A stretch of 33,601 bases of DNA from Chloroflexota bacterium (GCA_021783095.1 JAJXUG010000039.1:1-33601); one strand, 5' to 3'. Positions 14,223 through 24,100 are shown, numbered from the stretch's first letter. Notes: generated by a model from the sequence alone, not told the origin. Program-made: numbers and translations.

Positions 14223-15938
14223 ATGCCGGAGTACACGCTCCAGGTCCAGCTCGAGGTCGACGGCTCGCCCCTCGACGACGCGCTCCTGCCGCTCGTCGAG
14301 CTGGTGGTCGTGGACGACTACCTCCACCAGCCCGACATGGTGACGGTCACGTTCCTCGACGTCGACCGGAGCGCCGTGAGCGATGCGCGGATCAAGATCG
14401 GGTCCAAGCTCAAGGTGTCGGCGACCGCGGTCGGCGGCCAGTCCCCGGCACCGCTGGTCGAGGCCGAGGTGGCGGCCATCGAGGCCGACTACACCCCCTC
14501 GGGGTCGCTCGCCATCGTGCGCGGCTACGACCCGCTGCACCGCTTCCAGCGGGGCCGCCAGACACAGACGTATCAGCAGATGAAGGACTCCGAGATCGCC
14601 TCGCAGATCGCCCAGCGCGTCGGGGTCGCGGTGGGCGAGATCACCGAGAGCGACCACGTCGAGGACTACATCGCGCAGACCAACGAGACCGACTGGGCGT
14701 TCCTCCAGCGGCGCGCGCATGAGATCGGCTACCAGGTCGAGGTGGACGACGGCAAGTTCTCGTACACGCGGGCGCCCCAGGCGTCTCAGGCTCCCGAGGA
14801 GGGCGACCTCCAGTCCACCAACCCGCTCCAGCTGGTCCTGGGCCAGGACCTGCTCGAGTTCCATCCGCGCCTGTCCTCCGCCGAGCAGGTGGGCGACGTC
14901 ACCGTCCGCGGCTGGGACATGGCCAACAAGCAGGCGGTTGTCGGGCGGGCGCAGGCAGCCGCCGGCTCCGCGTCGCTCCAGGAGAGCCCCGCCAGCCTCG
15001 CCCAGGTCTTCGGCAGCCCCACGTTCACGAGCGTGGACCGCCCGCTGGTCGACCAGTCCGGCGTGGACGCGACGGCGAAGGCGATCGCGGACCGGATCGG
15101 CTCGGCGTTCGCCGAGGCCGTCGGCATCGCACGCGGCAACCCGGCGCTCAAGGCCGGGGCGGCGGTGAGCATCGCGGGCGTGGCGGCCGAGTTCGCCGGC
15201 CGGTACGTGATCACCAGCGCGCAGCACCTGTTCCACCGCGACGGATACCGGACCAGGTTCACCGTGTCCGGGCAGCTGGACCGCTCGATGCTGGGCCTCG
15301 CCACCGCCGGGCTCTCGCTCCGTCCCGACGAGTCGCCGGTGCACGGCGTCGCGATCGGCCTCGTCACCAACAACGACGACCCCGACCAGCTGGGGCGGGT
15401 CAAGATCAAGCTCCCGTGGCTCGCGGACGGCTACGAGTCCGACTGGGCGCGCGTGGCCGCCTTGGGGGCGGGGCCCGACTCTGGGGCGGTGTGGCTGCCG
15501 CAGGTCAACGACGAGGTGCTGGTTGCGTTCGACCACGGCGACATGCGCCGGCCGTTCGTGATCGGCAGCCTGTGGAACGGCCAGGACAAGCCGCCGCTCG
15601 GCGACGGGCTGTTCGACAACGGCTCGGTGAAGCGGCGCGGCTTCGTCTCGCGGAAGGGCCACAAGATCGTGCTGTTCGACGACGACGGGGACTCCGGGAT
15701 CGCCCTGATCAGCGCCGGCGGCGGCTACAAGCTGGCCCTCAACGAGTCGGACACCAAGATCCACCTCAAGTCGGACGGCACCATCGAGATCGAGTCCACG
15801 CAGGACGTGACGATCAAGTCGTCGGCGGGCATCTCCATCGAGGCCGACGGCCAGCTCCAGCTCAAGGGCTCGGGCGGCGTGAAGATTGACGGGAGCTCGG
15901 GCGTGGACATCGACGGCGCCACCATCACGCTGAACTGA
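14223..15938 (+). CDS. VgrG-like central spike (gp27-gp5 type, Pvc8-like)
   Basis: The protein is 571 aa. Residues 1 to about 350 form the gp27/phage late control D hub domain (DDYLHQPDMVTVTFLDVDRS, GYDPLHRFQRGRQTQTYQQM, QTNETDWAFLQRRAHEIGY). An OB-fold gp5-like domain follows (about 375-465: GLVTNNDDPDQLGRVKIKLPWL, WLPQVNDEVLVAFDHGD, PFVIGSLWNGQDKPP). The remainder is a repetitive beta-strand needle (IHLKSDGTIEIES, DVTIKSSAGISIEADGQLQLKG) ending in DIDGATITLN. It makes the trimeric spike that pierces the target. No lysozyme domain and no C-terminal effector fusion are present. No separate PAAR gene follows, so the tip of this spike may be bare or capped by a protein encoded elsewhere. Confidence 0.95.
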   Translation: MPEYTLQVQLEVDGSPLDDALLPLVELVVVDDYLHQPDMVTVTFLDVDRSAVSDARIKIGSKLKVSATAVGGQSPAPLVEAEVAAIEADYTPSGSLAIVRGYDPLHRFQRGRQTQTYQQMKDSEIASQIAQRVGVAVGEITESDHVEDYIAQTNETDWAFLQRRAHEIGYQVEVDDGKFSYTRAPQASQAPEEGDLQSTNPLQLVLGQDLLEFHPRLSSAEQVGDVTVRGWDMANKQAVVGRAQAAAGSASLQESPASLAQVFGSPTFTSVDRPLVDQSGVDATAKAIADRIGSAFAEAVGIARGNPALKAGAAVSIAGVAAEFAGRYVITSAQHLFHRDGYRTRFTVSGQLDRSMLGLATAGLSLRPDESPVHGVAIGLVTNNDDPDQLGRVKIKLPWLADGYESDWARVAALGAGPDSGAVWLPQVNDEVLVAFDHGDMRRPFVIGSLWNGQDKPPLGDGLFDNGSVKRRGFVSRKGHKIVLFDDDGDSGIALISAGGGYKLALNESDTKIHLKSDGTIEIESTQDVTIKSSAGISIEADGQLQLKGSGGVKIDGSSGVDIDGATITLN

Positions 15939-15951
15939 TGGGAGGTTGACG

Positions 15952-16350
15952 ATGAGCCAGGCGTTCATCGGGCGCGGCTGGGCCTTCCCGGTCGAGACCG
16001 ACGCGACCGGGGGGATCCGCCTGGTGGGCGACGAGGCGGAGATCGAGCAGAGCATCCGCCTCATCCTCTCCACCGCGCCCGGCGAGCGGCCCATGCGCCC
16101 CGAGTTCGGCTGCGCCATCCATGACTACGTCTTCGACCCCGCCGACGCCCGGACCGCACTGCGGATGGCGTCGGCCGTGCGCGACTCGCTGCGGCGCTGG
16201 GAGCCGCGGGTGGACGTCATCGACGTGGCGGTCGACCGCCACCCCACCGAGCCCGACGCCCTGCTGCTCGACATCCACTACACGACGTCCGACCGCAACA
16301 ACCCCCGCAATCTCGTCTTCCCGTTCTACGTCATCCCCGGCGAGGGCTGA
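15952..16350 (+). CDS. gp25-like baseplate wedge protein (Pvc9-like)
   Basis: The protein is 132 aa from ATG 15952, with GGGAGG six bases upstream; a TTG at 15946 would sit on top of the ribosome site and is rejected. The motifs FIGRGWAFPVETDATGGIRLV, EIEQSIRLILSTAPGERPMRPEFGC and the C-terminal IDVAVDRHP to DIHYTT are typical of gp25/Pvc9 proteins. These nucleate sheath assembly at the baseplate. It is 13 nt behind the spike gene and 33 nt before the baseplate J gene. Confidence 0.95.
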   Translation: MSQAFIGRGWAFPVETDATGGIRLVGDEAEIEQSIRLILSTAPGERPMRPEFGCAIHDYVFDPADARTALRMASAVRDSLRRWEPRVDVIDVAVDRHPTEPDALLLDIHYTTSDRNNPRNLVFPFYVIPGEG

Positions 16351-16383
16351 TCCCCCGCCCTGCCACGCAGGAGCGACACGACG

Positions 16384-18336
16384 ATGGCGCTGCCCCTCCC
16401 GAACCTCGACGACCGGCGCTTCCAGGACCTGGTCGACGACGCCAAGCGCCAGGTCGCGCGCCGCTCGCCGGCGTGGACGGACCACAACGTGTCGGACCCG
16501 GGCGTCACGCTGATCGAGCTGTTCGCGTTCATGACCGACCAGGTTGTGTACCGGCTCAACCGCGTGCCGGAACGCCAGTACGTGGCGTTCCTCGAGCTCC
16601 TCGGCGTCAGGCTGTTCCCGCCCACGGCGGCGCGCACGCAGGTGACGTTCTGGCTCACCGCCCCGCAGCCCTCCACGGTGAAGATCCCGATCTCCACGCA
16701 GATCGCCACGGTCCGCACGGACCGCGAGACCGCCACTGTCTTCGAGACTCTCGCCGACCTGCCCATCGTCGCGTGCAGCCTCTCGAAGCTCCGCTCGCAG
16801 ATCGACGGCCGCTCCTTCCGCGACCACGACGAGACCCTCGTCATGGGCCAGCGCTTCACGTGCTTCGACGAGGTCCCGGCGGCCGGCAACGCCCTGTACG
16901 TGGGCCTGTCGGACGCGGTCCCGTCCTGCGCGGTCACGCTCCGCTTCGAGTGCTCCATCGAGGGGGTCGGGGTGGACCCGCTTCGACCGCCGCTGGCCTG
17001 GGAGGCCTGGGACGGCGACGAGTGGATCGCCTGCGAGGTGGACCACGACGACACCGGAGGCCTCAACCGCAACGGCGACACCGTGCTCCACATCCCGCCG
17101 TCGCACGCCGCCTCGATCATCGACCGGCAGCGCGCCGGGTGGATCCGCGCCCGGGTGACCGAGCCCGAGGATGGCGTGCCGCGGTACAGCTCCTCGCCGA
17201 TGATCGGCAAGCTGGTGGCGTTCACCTGCGGCGGGACCGTCGACGTGGCGAACGCCGAGCGCGTGGACACGGACGACCTGGGCGTGTCCGAGGGCGTGCC
17301 GGGCCAGCGCCTGGCGCTCCGCCGGCGGCCCGTGGTGCCTGGCACGGCGCCGCTCGTGCTCGAGGTCGCCCCCGACGGCGAGGACTGGGTCGAGTGGCAG
17401 CCGGTGGACGACTTCTCCGACTCCGGCCCGGACGACCTGCACTTCGTGCTCGATCCGGTGTCGGCCGTGGTCGAGCTCGGACCGGCCGTGCGCCTCGCGG
17501 ACGGCACGCTCGAGCGGCACGGCGCAGTCCCGCCCAAGGGCGCCCGCCTGCGGATCCGCGGCTACCACACGGGCGGCGGCGAGCGGGGCAACGTGGCGGC
17601 ACGGGCGATCTCGGTGCTGCGCTCGTCCATTCCGTACGTGGGGCGCGTGGAGAATCGGCGTCCGGCGGTGGGTGGCGTGGACGGCGAGACGCTGGAGAAC
17701 GCGAAGGTGCGCGGGCCCCTCCTCCTGCGGACGCGGGGCCGCGCGGTCACGGCCGAGGACTTCGAGCATATCGCCCGGAGCGCAGCGCCCGAGGTGGCGC
17801 GGGTCCGGGCTGTGGCCGCTGCGGAGCCGGCCGACGCGGGCTCGGTGCGGGTGCTCATCGTCCCGACCGTCGCCCGGGCAACTGACGCGCGCCTGCGCTT
17901 CGAGCAGCTGGTCCCGCCCGAGGCCGCGCTCCAGCGCATCACGGACCGGCTGGAGGAGACGCGCGTCATCGGGACGCGGGTCGTGGTCGAGCCGCCGGTG
18001 TACCGCGGCGTGACCGTGGTGGCGAAGCTCCGGGCGCGGGCCCGGACCAACCCGGCGCGGCTGCAGACAGCGGCGCTCGACGCCCTCTATGCCTACCTCG
18101 ATCCCATCACCGGCGGCCCGGACGGGGACGGCTGGCCGTTCGGTCGGCCGGTCACGGCAGGCGAGCTGACGTCGGTCCTCCAGGCCCTCCGCGGCACCGA
18201 GCTCGTGGACGACCTCCGGATCTTCGGCGCCGATCCCGTCACCGGGCAGCGGGGCGGCCAGACGAACCGCCTGGAGCTGGAGCCGACGGCCCTCGTGTTC
18301 AGCTACGAGCACCAGGTGCTCGTCGAGGCCGGCTGA
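16384..18336 (+). CDS. Baseplate J-like wedge protein (gp6/Pvc11-like)
   Basis: The protein is 650 aa, starting MALPLPNLDDRRFQDLVDDA after a CAGGAG ribosome site. The N-terminus (RSPAWTDHNVSDPGVTLIELFAFMTDQVVYRLNRVPERQY) is the signature of eCIS baseplate J proteins, and the C-terminal half shows the J core (LRTRGRAVTAEDFEHIARSAAPEVARVRAV, VVVEPPVYRGVTVVAKLRARA). It forms the wedge that holds the baseplate ring together and changes shape on triggering. Many eCIS carry one such large protein. Its stop shares a base with the start of the next gene (TGATG). Confidence 0.95.
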   Translation: MALPLPNLDDRRFQDLVDDAKRQVARRSPAWTDHNVSDPGVTLIELFAFMTDQVVYRLNRVPERQYVAFLELLGVRLFPPTAARTQVTFWLTAPQPSTVKIPISTQIATVRTDRETATVFETLADLPIVACSLSKLRSQIDGRSFRDHDETLVMGQRFTCFDEVPAAGNALYVGLSDAVPSCAVTLRFECSIEGVGVDPLRPPLAWEAWDGDEWIACEVDHDDTGGLNRNGDTVLHIPPSHAASIIDRQRAGWIRARVTEPEDGVPRYSSSPMIGKLVAFTCGGTVDVANAERVDTDDLGVSEGVPGQRLALRRRPVVPGTAPLVLEVAPDGEDWVEWQPVDDFSDSGPDDLHFVLDPVSAVVELGPAVRLADGTLERHGAVPPKGARLRIRGYHTGGGERGNVAARAISVLRSSIPYVGRVENRRPAVGGVDGETLENAKVRGPLLLRTRGRAVTAEDFEHIARSAAPEVARVRAVAAAEPADAGSVRVLIVPTVARATDARLRFEQLVPPEAALQRITDRLEETRVIGTRVVVEPPVYRGVTVVAKLRARARTNPARLQTAALDALYAYLDPITGGPDGDGWPFGRPVTAGELTSVLQALRGTELVDDLRIFGADPVTGQRGGQTNRLELEPTALVFSYEHQVLVEAG

Positions 18337-18968
18337 TGCGCGGCACGATCGACGGGCTCCGCAGCCCGCATCCCCTGGCCCTCGGCCTGCCCGCGATCTA
18401 CCAGGAGGAGGACCCGTTCACCATCCGCCTGACCGAGGCGTTCGACGACGTGCTCGCACCGGTGTTCTCGACACTGGACAACCTGCCCGCGTACTTCGAC
18501 CCGTCACTCACGCCGCCAGACTTCCTCGGCTGGCTCGCGAGCTGGGTAGCGCTCGAGCTGGACGAGAGCTGGGACCTCGGGCGACGGCGGCGGGCGGTCA
18601 AGTCGGGCGTGGACCTGCTGCGTCGACGCGGGACGGCCGTTGGCCTGGCCGACGAGCTGCGGCTGGCCACCGGCACGGAGGTCGAGGTCCTCGAGAACGG
18701 CGGGACGGCGTGGTCGCTTGACCCCGGCAGCCCAATGGTGGGCACGCCCGATCCCGCACTCCTGGTCCGGATCGTGACGGCCGACGCCGGGGCCCTCGAC
18801 CTCGATCGCGTCGCACGGATCATCAGCGCCGGCAAGCCCGCGCACGTGCCACATACGGTGGAAATCGTGGTCCAGGCGCCGGCGAAGAAGTCACGCTCGA
18901 AGGCGGCCGATCCGGCTGCTGACGATTCGGCGGGCGACAAGCCGCCTGAGCCCGAGCCCGCAACCTGA
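18336..18968 (+). CDS. Tail protein I-like baseplate protein (gp7/Pvc12-like)
   Basis: The protein is 210 aa, with its start overlapping the previous stop. The motifs LALGLPAIYQEEDPFTIRLTEAFDDVLAPVFSTLDNLPAYFDPSLTPPDFLGWLASWVALELDESW are the hallmark of the P2 gpI/Pvc12 family, followed by the RRRAVKSGVDLLRRRGTAVGLADELRLATG segment. The last 35 residues are a lysine- and proline-rich acidic tail and may be disordered. In phage P2 and Afp this family joins wedge proteins and holds tail fibres. No fibre gene follows, so either its partner is encoded elsewhere or another binding device is used. It is the last gene of the structural operon. Confidence 0.93.
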   Translation: MRGTIDGLRSPHPLALGLPAIYQEEDPFTIRLTEAFDDVLAPVFSTLDNLPAYFDPSLTPPDFLGWLASWVALELDESWDLGRRRRAVKSGVDLLRRRGTAVGLADELRLATGTEVEVLENGGTAWSLDPGSPMVGTPDPALLVRIVTADAGALDLDRVARIISAGKPAHVPHTVEIVVQAPAKKSRSKAADPAADDSAGDKPPEPEPAT

Positions 18969-19009
18969 CACGCGCGAGTGAGCTGGGCGATGTCCTGTCG
19001 TGGCGGCAG

Positions 19010-19036
19010 TTGCGACGGACCTGACGCGTCTATGCT
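19010..19036 (+). promoter_or_regulatory. Candidate sigma70-type promoter of the 688-aa zinc-ribbon gene
   Basis: TTGCGA (19010-19015) and TATGCT (19031-19036) are separated by 15 nt, a little short of the ideal. Transcription would start near 19043, followed by a GGAGG ribosome site at 19055-19059 ten bases before the GTG. It suggests the gene can be expressed apart from the structural operon. Confidence 0.45.
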
Positions 19037-19069
19037 CCGATCAACAGCGGAGGCGGAGGAGCGGCACCG

Positions 19070-21136
19070 GTGATCGTCTGCGGCAACTGCGGCGCGAAGA
19101 ACGCCGAGGGCGACGCGTTCTGCGGGACCTGCGGCCAGTTCCTCGAGTGGGTGGGCCAGCGCCTCGACACGCCCGCGGACGCCGGAACCGCCGCGTCCTC
19201 AAACGCCACAATTGAGTCCGATGCGGAGCGCGAGGCCCAGGCCCAAGCAGCCCGGCAGGCCGAGGCCGCCCGGCAGGCCGCGGAGGCCGAGGCCGCCCGG
19301 AAGGCAGCCGAAGCAGCGGCCGAACGCCAGGCGCAGGCGGAGGCGGAGCGCCAGGCTGCTGAGGCCGAGGCCGCCCGGAAGGCCGAGGCGCAGCGCCAGG
19401 CCGAAGCAGCCCGGCAGGCCGCGGAGGCAGAGGCTGCCCGGAAGGCGGAAGCCGAACGGCAGGCCGCGGAGGCCGAGGCCGCCCGGAAGGCCGCGGAGGC
19501 GGAGCGCCAGGCCGCGGAAACGGAGGCCGCCCGGAAGGCCGCCGAAGCAGCGACCGAACGCCAGGCGCAGGCGGAGGCCGCCCGCCAGGCCGAGGCGCAG
19601 CGCCAGGCCGCGGAGGCCGAGGCCGCCCGGCAGGCCGAGGCAGCCCGGCAGGCCGCCGAGGAAGAAGCCGAACGCCAAGTCGACGCTGCGAAGGATGCCG
19701 CCGAGGCCGAGGCGTCACGTCAGGCCGAAGCAGTGCGGCGCGCCGAGGAAGAAGCCACGAGACAGGCCGCCGAGGCGGAGGCCGAGCGCCAGGCCGCCGA
19801 GGCGGAGGCCGAGCGCCAGGCCGCCGAGGCGGAGGCCGCGCGCAGGGCCGCGATCCCCCCGCCGCGTCGTGGCGGCCCTTCCCGGTCGACGGCGATCACC
19901 TTTGGCACGGCGATCCCTGGCGGCATCGGCAGCGATCCTCTGGCAACACCGGCGACCCCGCCCGGGCCGTTGCCGGCGACCGCCCCTGCAGCACAGCCGG
20001 TGGCGCCCGCCCCCCCGCCCACGTCAACGCGGCTGTGGGGCCCAGCATCCACGCCCCCGCCCCCCGCTGCTTCGGCTCCCGTCATCCAGCCGGTCCAGCC
20101 ATCGCCGGGCCCCGTCATCGCTGCCGCAATGCCGGCTGTGCCCGCGCCGCCCCCGCCGATGCCCTCTTCGCAGCCAGTTTCCCCCTCGCAGCCGGCGCCA
20201 GCGAGGCCCGTCCAGCCAGCGCCAGTCCAGCCAGGCGCCCCCGCACCCGCCCAGCCCGCGGCGAGGCCGCCCATCGCCCAGCCAGATCAGCCCGCGGCCC
20301 GGCTGCCGACGGCGACCGTCGCCCAGCCGAGGCCCGCCACCACTGCAACCGCGTCCACGCGACAGGCGCAGCCTGGCGATCGCATCTGCGGCAACTGCGG
20401 CGAGGCCAACGACCCCGCCCGCAAGTTCTGCCGCCGGTGCGGCACAACCCTCGTCAACGCCCAGATCGTCGGTGCGAAGAAGCAGCCCTGGTGGCGTCGC
20501 CTGCTCGCCCGCAAGCCGAAGCAGTACGCCGCTGGCGAGCGCACGAAGTCGATGACTTCCGAGGCCGCCCGCAGCGCGGGGGGCGGCTCGCGCATCGGCC
20601 GGGCCCTCCAGGCGGTCGTCCTGCTGGCGATCGTCGCCTCGCTGGCGGGCTACATCGCCCTGCCGTCCGTCCAGGGCGCCGTGAACTTGGCCCTCTCGGG
20701 GGCCGTCGGGCAGATCACCCGGATCGTCAACCCGACCCTCACGGTCATCCGCCCCGTCTCGGTCACGACCAGCGACCAACTCAAGGACCACCCGGTGGGG
20801 CTGATGTTCGACACGTACAAGAACACCGACTGGCGGGCGGCCGGGCAGCAGCCCTCGGCCACCGTGACGTTCGCCCACAAGTTCGATCTCGGTGCGCTGA
20901 TCGTCTACTCGGGCGCCGCCGACAAGTTCACGGACACCCGCCGGCCGGCGAAGCTGATGCTGTCCTTCTCGGACGGCTCCTCGACAACCGTCGACCTCCA
21001 GGACGTCAACACCGCCCAGACCATCAAGGTTGAGAAGAACGGGATCGACGGCTTCGTGCTGACCGTGGTCGCGACGAATGGGCCTGCCGACCAGCCGGTC
21101 GTGATCTCCGAGATCGAGGTCTTCGCGAAGGGCTGA
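19070..21136 (+). CDS. Double zinc-ribbon, coiled-coil, single-TM protein with outer discoidin-like domain
   Basis: The protein is 688 aa from GTG 19070. Domains in order: zinc ribbon 1 (C4, C7, C18, C21; CGNCG, CGTCG, then FLEW); about 210 residues of Ala/Glu/Arg/Gln repeats (AEAARQAAEAEAARKAE) predicted as a long coiled coil; a long Pro/Ala-rich linker; zinc ribbon 2 (C440, C443, C454, C457); one membrane span at about 512-533 (ALQAVVLLAIVASLAGYIALP); and a C-terminal beta domain (about 560-688: HPVGLMFDTYKNTDWRAAG, FDLGALIVYSGAADKF, LMLSFSDGSS, ISEIEVF). The last resembles discoidin/NADase-type glycan-binding domains. Both ribbons and the coil should be cytoplasmic and the beta domain outside. 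It lies 100 nt downstream of the last baseplate gene. It might link the particle, or its release, to surface glycans; this is inference. Confidence 0.85.
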   Translation: MIVCGNCGAKNAEGDAFCGTCGQFLEWVGQRLDTPADAGTAASSNATIESDAEREAQAQAARQAEAARQAAEAEAARKAAEAAAERQAQAEAERQAAEAEAARKAEAQRQAEAARQAAEAEAARKAEAERQAAEAEAARKAAEAERQAAETEAARKAAEAATERQAQAEAARQAEAQRQAAEAEAARQAEAARQAAEEEAERQVDAAKDAAEAEASRQAEAVRRAEEEATRQAAEAEAERQAAEAEAERQAAEAEAARRAAIPPPRRGGPSRSTAITFGTAIPGGIGSDPLATPATPPGPLPATAPAAQPVAPAPPPTSTRLWGPASTPPPPAASAPVIQPVQPSPGPVIAAAMPAVPAPPPPMPSSQPVSPSQPAPARPVQPAPVQPGAPAPAQPAARPPIAQPDQPAARLPTATVAQPRPATTATASTRQAQPGDRICGNCGEANDPARKFCRRCGTTLVNAQIVGAKKQPWWRRLLARKPKQYAAGERTKSMTSEAARSAGGGSRIGRALQAVVLLAIVASLAGYIALPSVQGAVNLALSGAVGQITRIVNPTLTVIRPVSVTTSDQLKDHPVGLMFDTYKNTDWRAAGQQPSATVTFAHKFDLGALIVYSGAADKFTDTRRPAKLMLSFSDGSSTTVDLQDVNTAQTIKVEKNGIDGFVLTVVATNGPADQPVVISEIEVFAKG
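19230..19850 (+). repeat. GC-rich imperfect tandem repeats encoding the coiled coil
   Basis: The region is made of imperfect repeats of GAGGCCGCCCGGCAGGCC-like units. The clearest are three tandem 27-nt units at 19763-19789, 19790-19816 and 19817-19843 (the third with one change). They encode repeated AEAERQAAE-type segments. The array may expand or shrink by slippage and is a place where assemblies could be wrong. Confidence 0.85.
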
Positions 21137-21145
21137 GCCCGCGGC

Positions 21146-24100
21146 CTATCCTGCTGAGGCGTTCTCGCTGGCGACGCCGAGGCCGACGAGCACCGCCTCG
21201 TACTCGCGCCGGTCCCGTCGGGCCGCCCCGGCGTCGCCAGCGCGGTCGTGGACCTCGATCAGGAGCCGCCACAGCGGGTCGTGGTACCGGTCGAGCGCGA
21301 GGCCGGCCCGGCACACCCGCACCGCCGCCTCGTGATCGCCGGCTGCAAGCGCGCCCCGCGCTGCCGACACGGCGGCCGCCACGCCCAGCACCCGCAGCTG
21401 CTCCCGACGCTCCACGACCCATTCGGCTGGGCCGTCCTCGGGCAGGAGTTCTGCGGCAAGCCGGTCCAGAACCGGGAGGCAGGCGTCCGCGGTCGTCCCG
21501 CGACGCGCCCCGTCGTCCCGAGCGGCGGTCAGCGCGCGCTCGAGACGCCGGAGGTCGAGCGCCTCGTCGGGCGACACGAGCCGGTAGGCGTCGCCCTCGC
21601 GAGCCACCGTGAGGCACGGTCCACACGCCAGGAGTGCGCCGCGAATCGCCGACACGCCCACCTGGAGGCTTCGAGCCCCGGTCGCCGCGTCTGCATCAGG
21701 CCAGAGCGCCTCCTGGAGGACCTCGCGGTGGACGGCCTTCGGGGCGTGGATGGCCAGGAGGTGGAGCAGCGCCCGAGCCCGCGGCTTGAGCGGCGAGAGG
21801 TCCACGGGACGCCCGTCCACAGTGATTGCGAACCCGCCGAGCGTCGAGATCCGGATGTCGGGCGCCGGCGCGTCTCGCGAAGCCGAGGCCACCGGGCCCA
21901 GGCCGTCGGGCACCGCCCGGCCGTGCGCAGGGCGCGGACCTGGCAGCACCAGACCCGTCTCCGCCTCCGCGCCCGCCGCCATCTGGGCGTAGTCGGCCGC
22001 GCGTGCCGGATCGACGCGCTCCAGCGCCCGGTACGCGGGCAGCCGCGCTCCCGCGGCTCCGGCGGACCGGGCCAGGGCTTCGGCGCCCAGCGCCGCATCT
22101 CGGGCGGCGTCGGGGTCGGCGTCGGCGCACGCGAGCGCGGCCAGCCCGCGAGCCCATGCCTCGAGCACGCCCGAGCCCAGTCGGCGGAAGGCGACGGCAG
22201 CGGCCTCGGCCACCTCGACTCGCGGCTCGGCGCCCCTCTCGACGTCGGTCGCGTCCGGCCCATCGCCCCACGCGGCCCTGCCGTCAAACCAAGCCGCCGC
22301 GAGGGCGCGCAGGGCGCCACCCCACGGATCCTCGCAGGGGTCAGCGCCCGTGCCCGCGGCATCCGGTCCAGCCCTGTCCGCTGCCGGGCTCACGCGGGTC
22401 CGCCGCTGGGCCAGCTCGCGCCCCAGCCTCGCGAGCCACACGGCGCCGGCCCGCTCGGCCAGCTCGACCGCTTCCGCGACAGCCGCCAGCGCACCCGGCT
22501 CGTCGGCGAGGAGCTCCGCGGCAGCGAGCCCCATCGCCGCCGCGGCCGTGAGCGACGGGTCGAGCTCCGGGACCTCACGCGCCAGGCGCAGCCAGCGGAC
22601 GGCCTCGGGGAGATTGCCGGAGGCAAGCCACAGGAGCCCGCGGACCAGCGGCCGATGGCGCTCGTCCGAGGCGGCGGCACCCCGGGCAACGGCGGCAGGC
22701 TCGCGCACCAGGCCAGTGCGCAGCGGGCCCGTCCAGTGGGCCGGCATCGGCGTCGCCGGGTCCAGCCAGGCCGCGAGCACCAGCCGCTCCTGGCGGCACG
22801 CCAGGGCCGGGGCCGCCGCTCCGAACCCCGCCTCGGCCCGCCCGTACCAGTCGAGGGCCGCGATCCACCGCCCGTCTGCGCGCGCCTGGCGGGCCGCCGC
22901 GAGCATGAGCCACGGCTCGTGCCGGACAAGGGCTGGCGGCAGGCTCTCCACCCAGCCGTGGCCGCCGGCAACCAGCCGGTCGCCGCGAACCCGCAGCAGC
23001 CGGTCCACCGCCACCCAGTCCTCAGCCCGAGACCAGGCGGTCAGCGCCTCGGCAAGAGCGCCGTCCGCCTCGAGGAGCGCAGCCGCGCGCGCGTGTCGGG
23101 CCCGCGCCTGCTCCTCTCCGAGCTCGCTGACCATGAGGCGATCGAGGTAGGAGCGAAGGACCTCGTGGTACCGGTAGACGCCGTCGGCGTCCTCGACCGG
23201 CACCGTGAACACCCCGCGCCGCACGAGCTCCTCCAGGAGCGCCTCGCTGCCGTCCGCCCCGCGGTAGCGGTCGCAGAGCGGGCCCGAGAGACGTCCCAGG
23301 ACGCAGGTCTCGCGCAGGAAGACCCGCAGGTCGGCCGGGAGCTCCGCGAGCACGTTGCGGGCCAGGTACTCGCGCACCATCCGGCTCTGGCTGCCCACCG
23401 CGGCCAGCAGCCTCCGCCGCTCTTCCGCGGGCTTGCCAGCTGACGCCAGGTGGAAGAGCTGCAGGCCTGCGGCCCAGCCCTCCGTTCGGCGCGTGAGGTC
23501 GGCGAGGATTCCGGGGGGCACCGGATCGTGGTAGACGTCGCGGTAGAGCTCCTCGACCTCCCAGGAGCGGAAGCGCAGATCCTCAGGCCCCACTTCGAGC
23601 AGGCCGCCGGCCACCCGCATCCGGCTCAGGTTCAACCCGGGGATGACGCGGCCGCCAACCAGGATCGAGAGCGAAGCGGGCGCGAAGTCCACGAGCCGGC
23701 CGAACGCGGCCTCGGCCTCGGAGCCCTCGAGCGCGTGGAAGTCGTCGACCACCAGCACCACGCGCTCTGCGGGACGCGCCTCGAGCGCACGGACCAGGCC
23801 GTCGATCCCTGCCCAGCCGCCCCGCAGCCCCGGGATAGCGCCCAGCAGCGCCGCCTCGAGGTGGCGAACGAGGGTCGGCTCGTCGCGGTCGAGCGCCTCA
23901 GCGCGGTACCAGGCGACTGGAGCGCCACACGTCGCCGCGAACCGGGCGAGCAGCGTCGTCTTGCCCGAGCCCGCGGGCGCGATGACGAGCACAAGGCGCC
24001 GGGCCGACGCACGCGCGAGGACGGCCTCGAGCCGCTCGCGCGGCAGCGCATCCAGGACCGGGGCGCGAACCTTCGCCGGCACCACAACCGGGATGCGGTC

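Noticed and set aside
8340..18968. Type VI secretion system or contractile prophage
   Set aside because: VgrG-like spike and tube genes could suggest T6SS, but there are no TssJ/L/M membrane genes or ClpV; DUF4255, the Pvc15-like ATPase and a gp19-type tube define eCIS. No integrase, capsid, portal or terminase genes support a phage.
19230..19850. CRISPR-like or other direct-repeat array
   Set aside because: Units are in-frame, contiguous and lack spacers; they encode a coiled coil.
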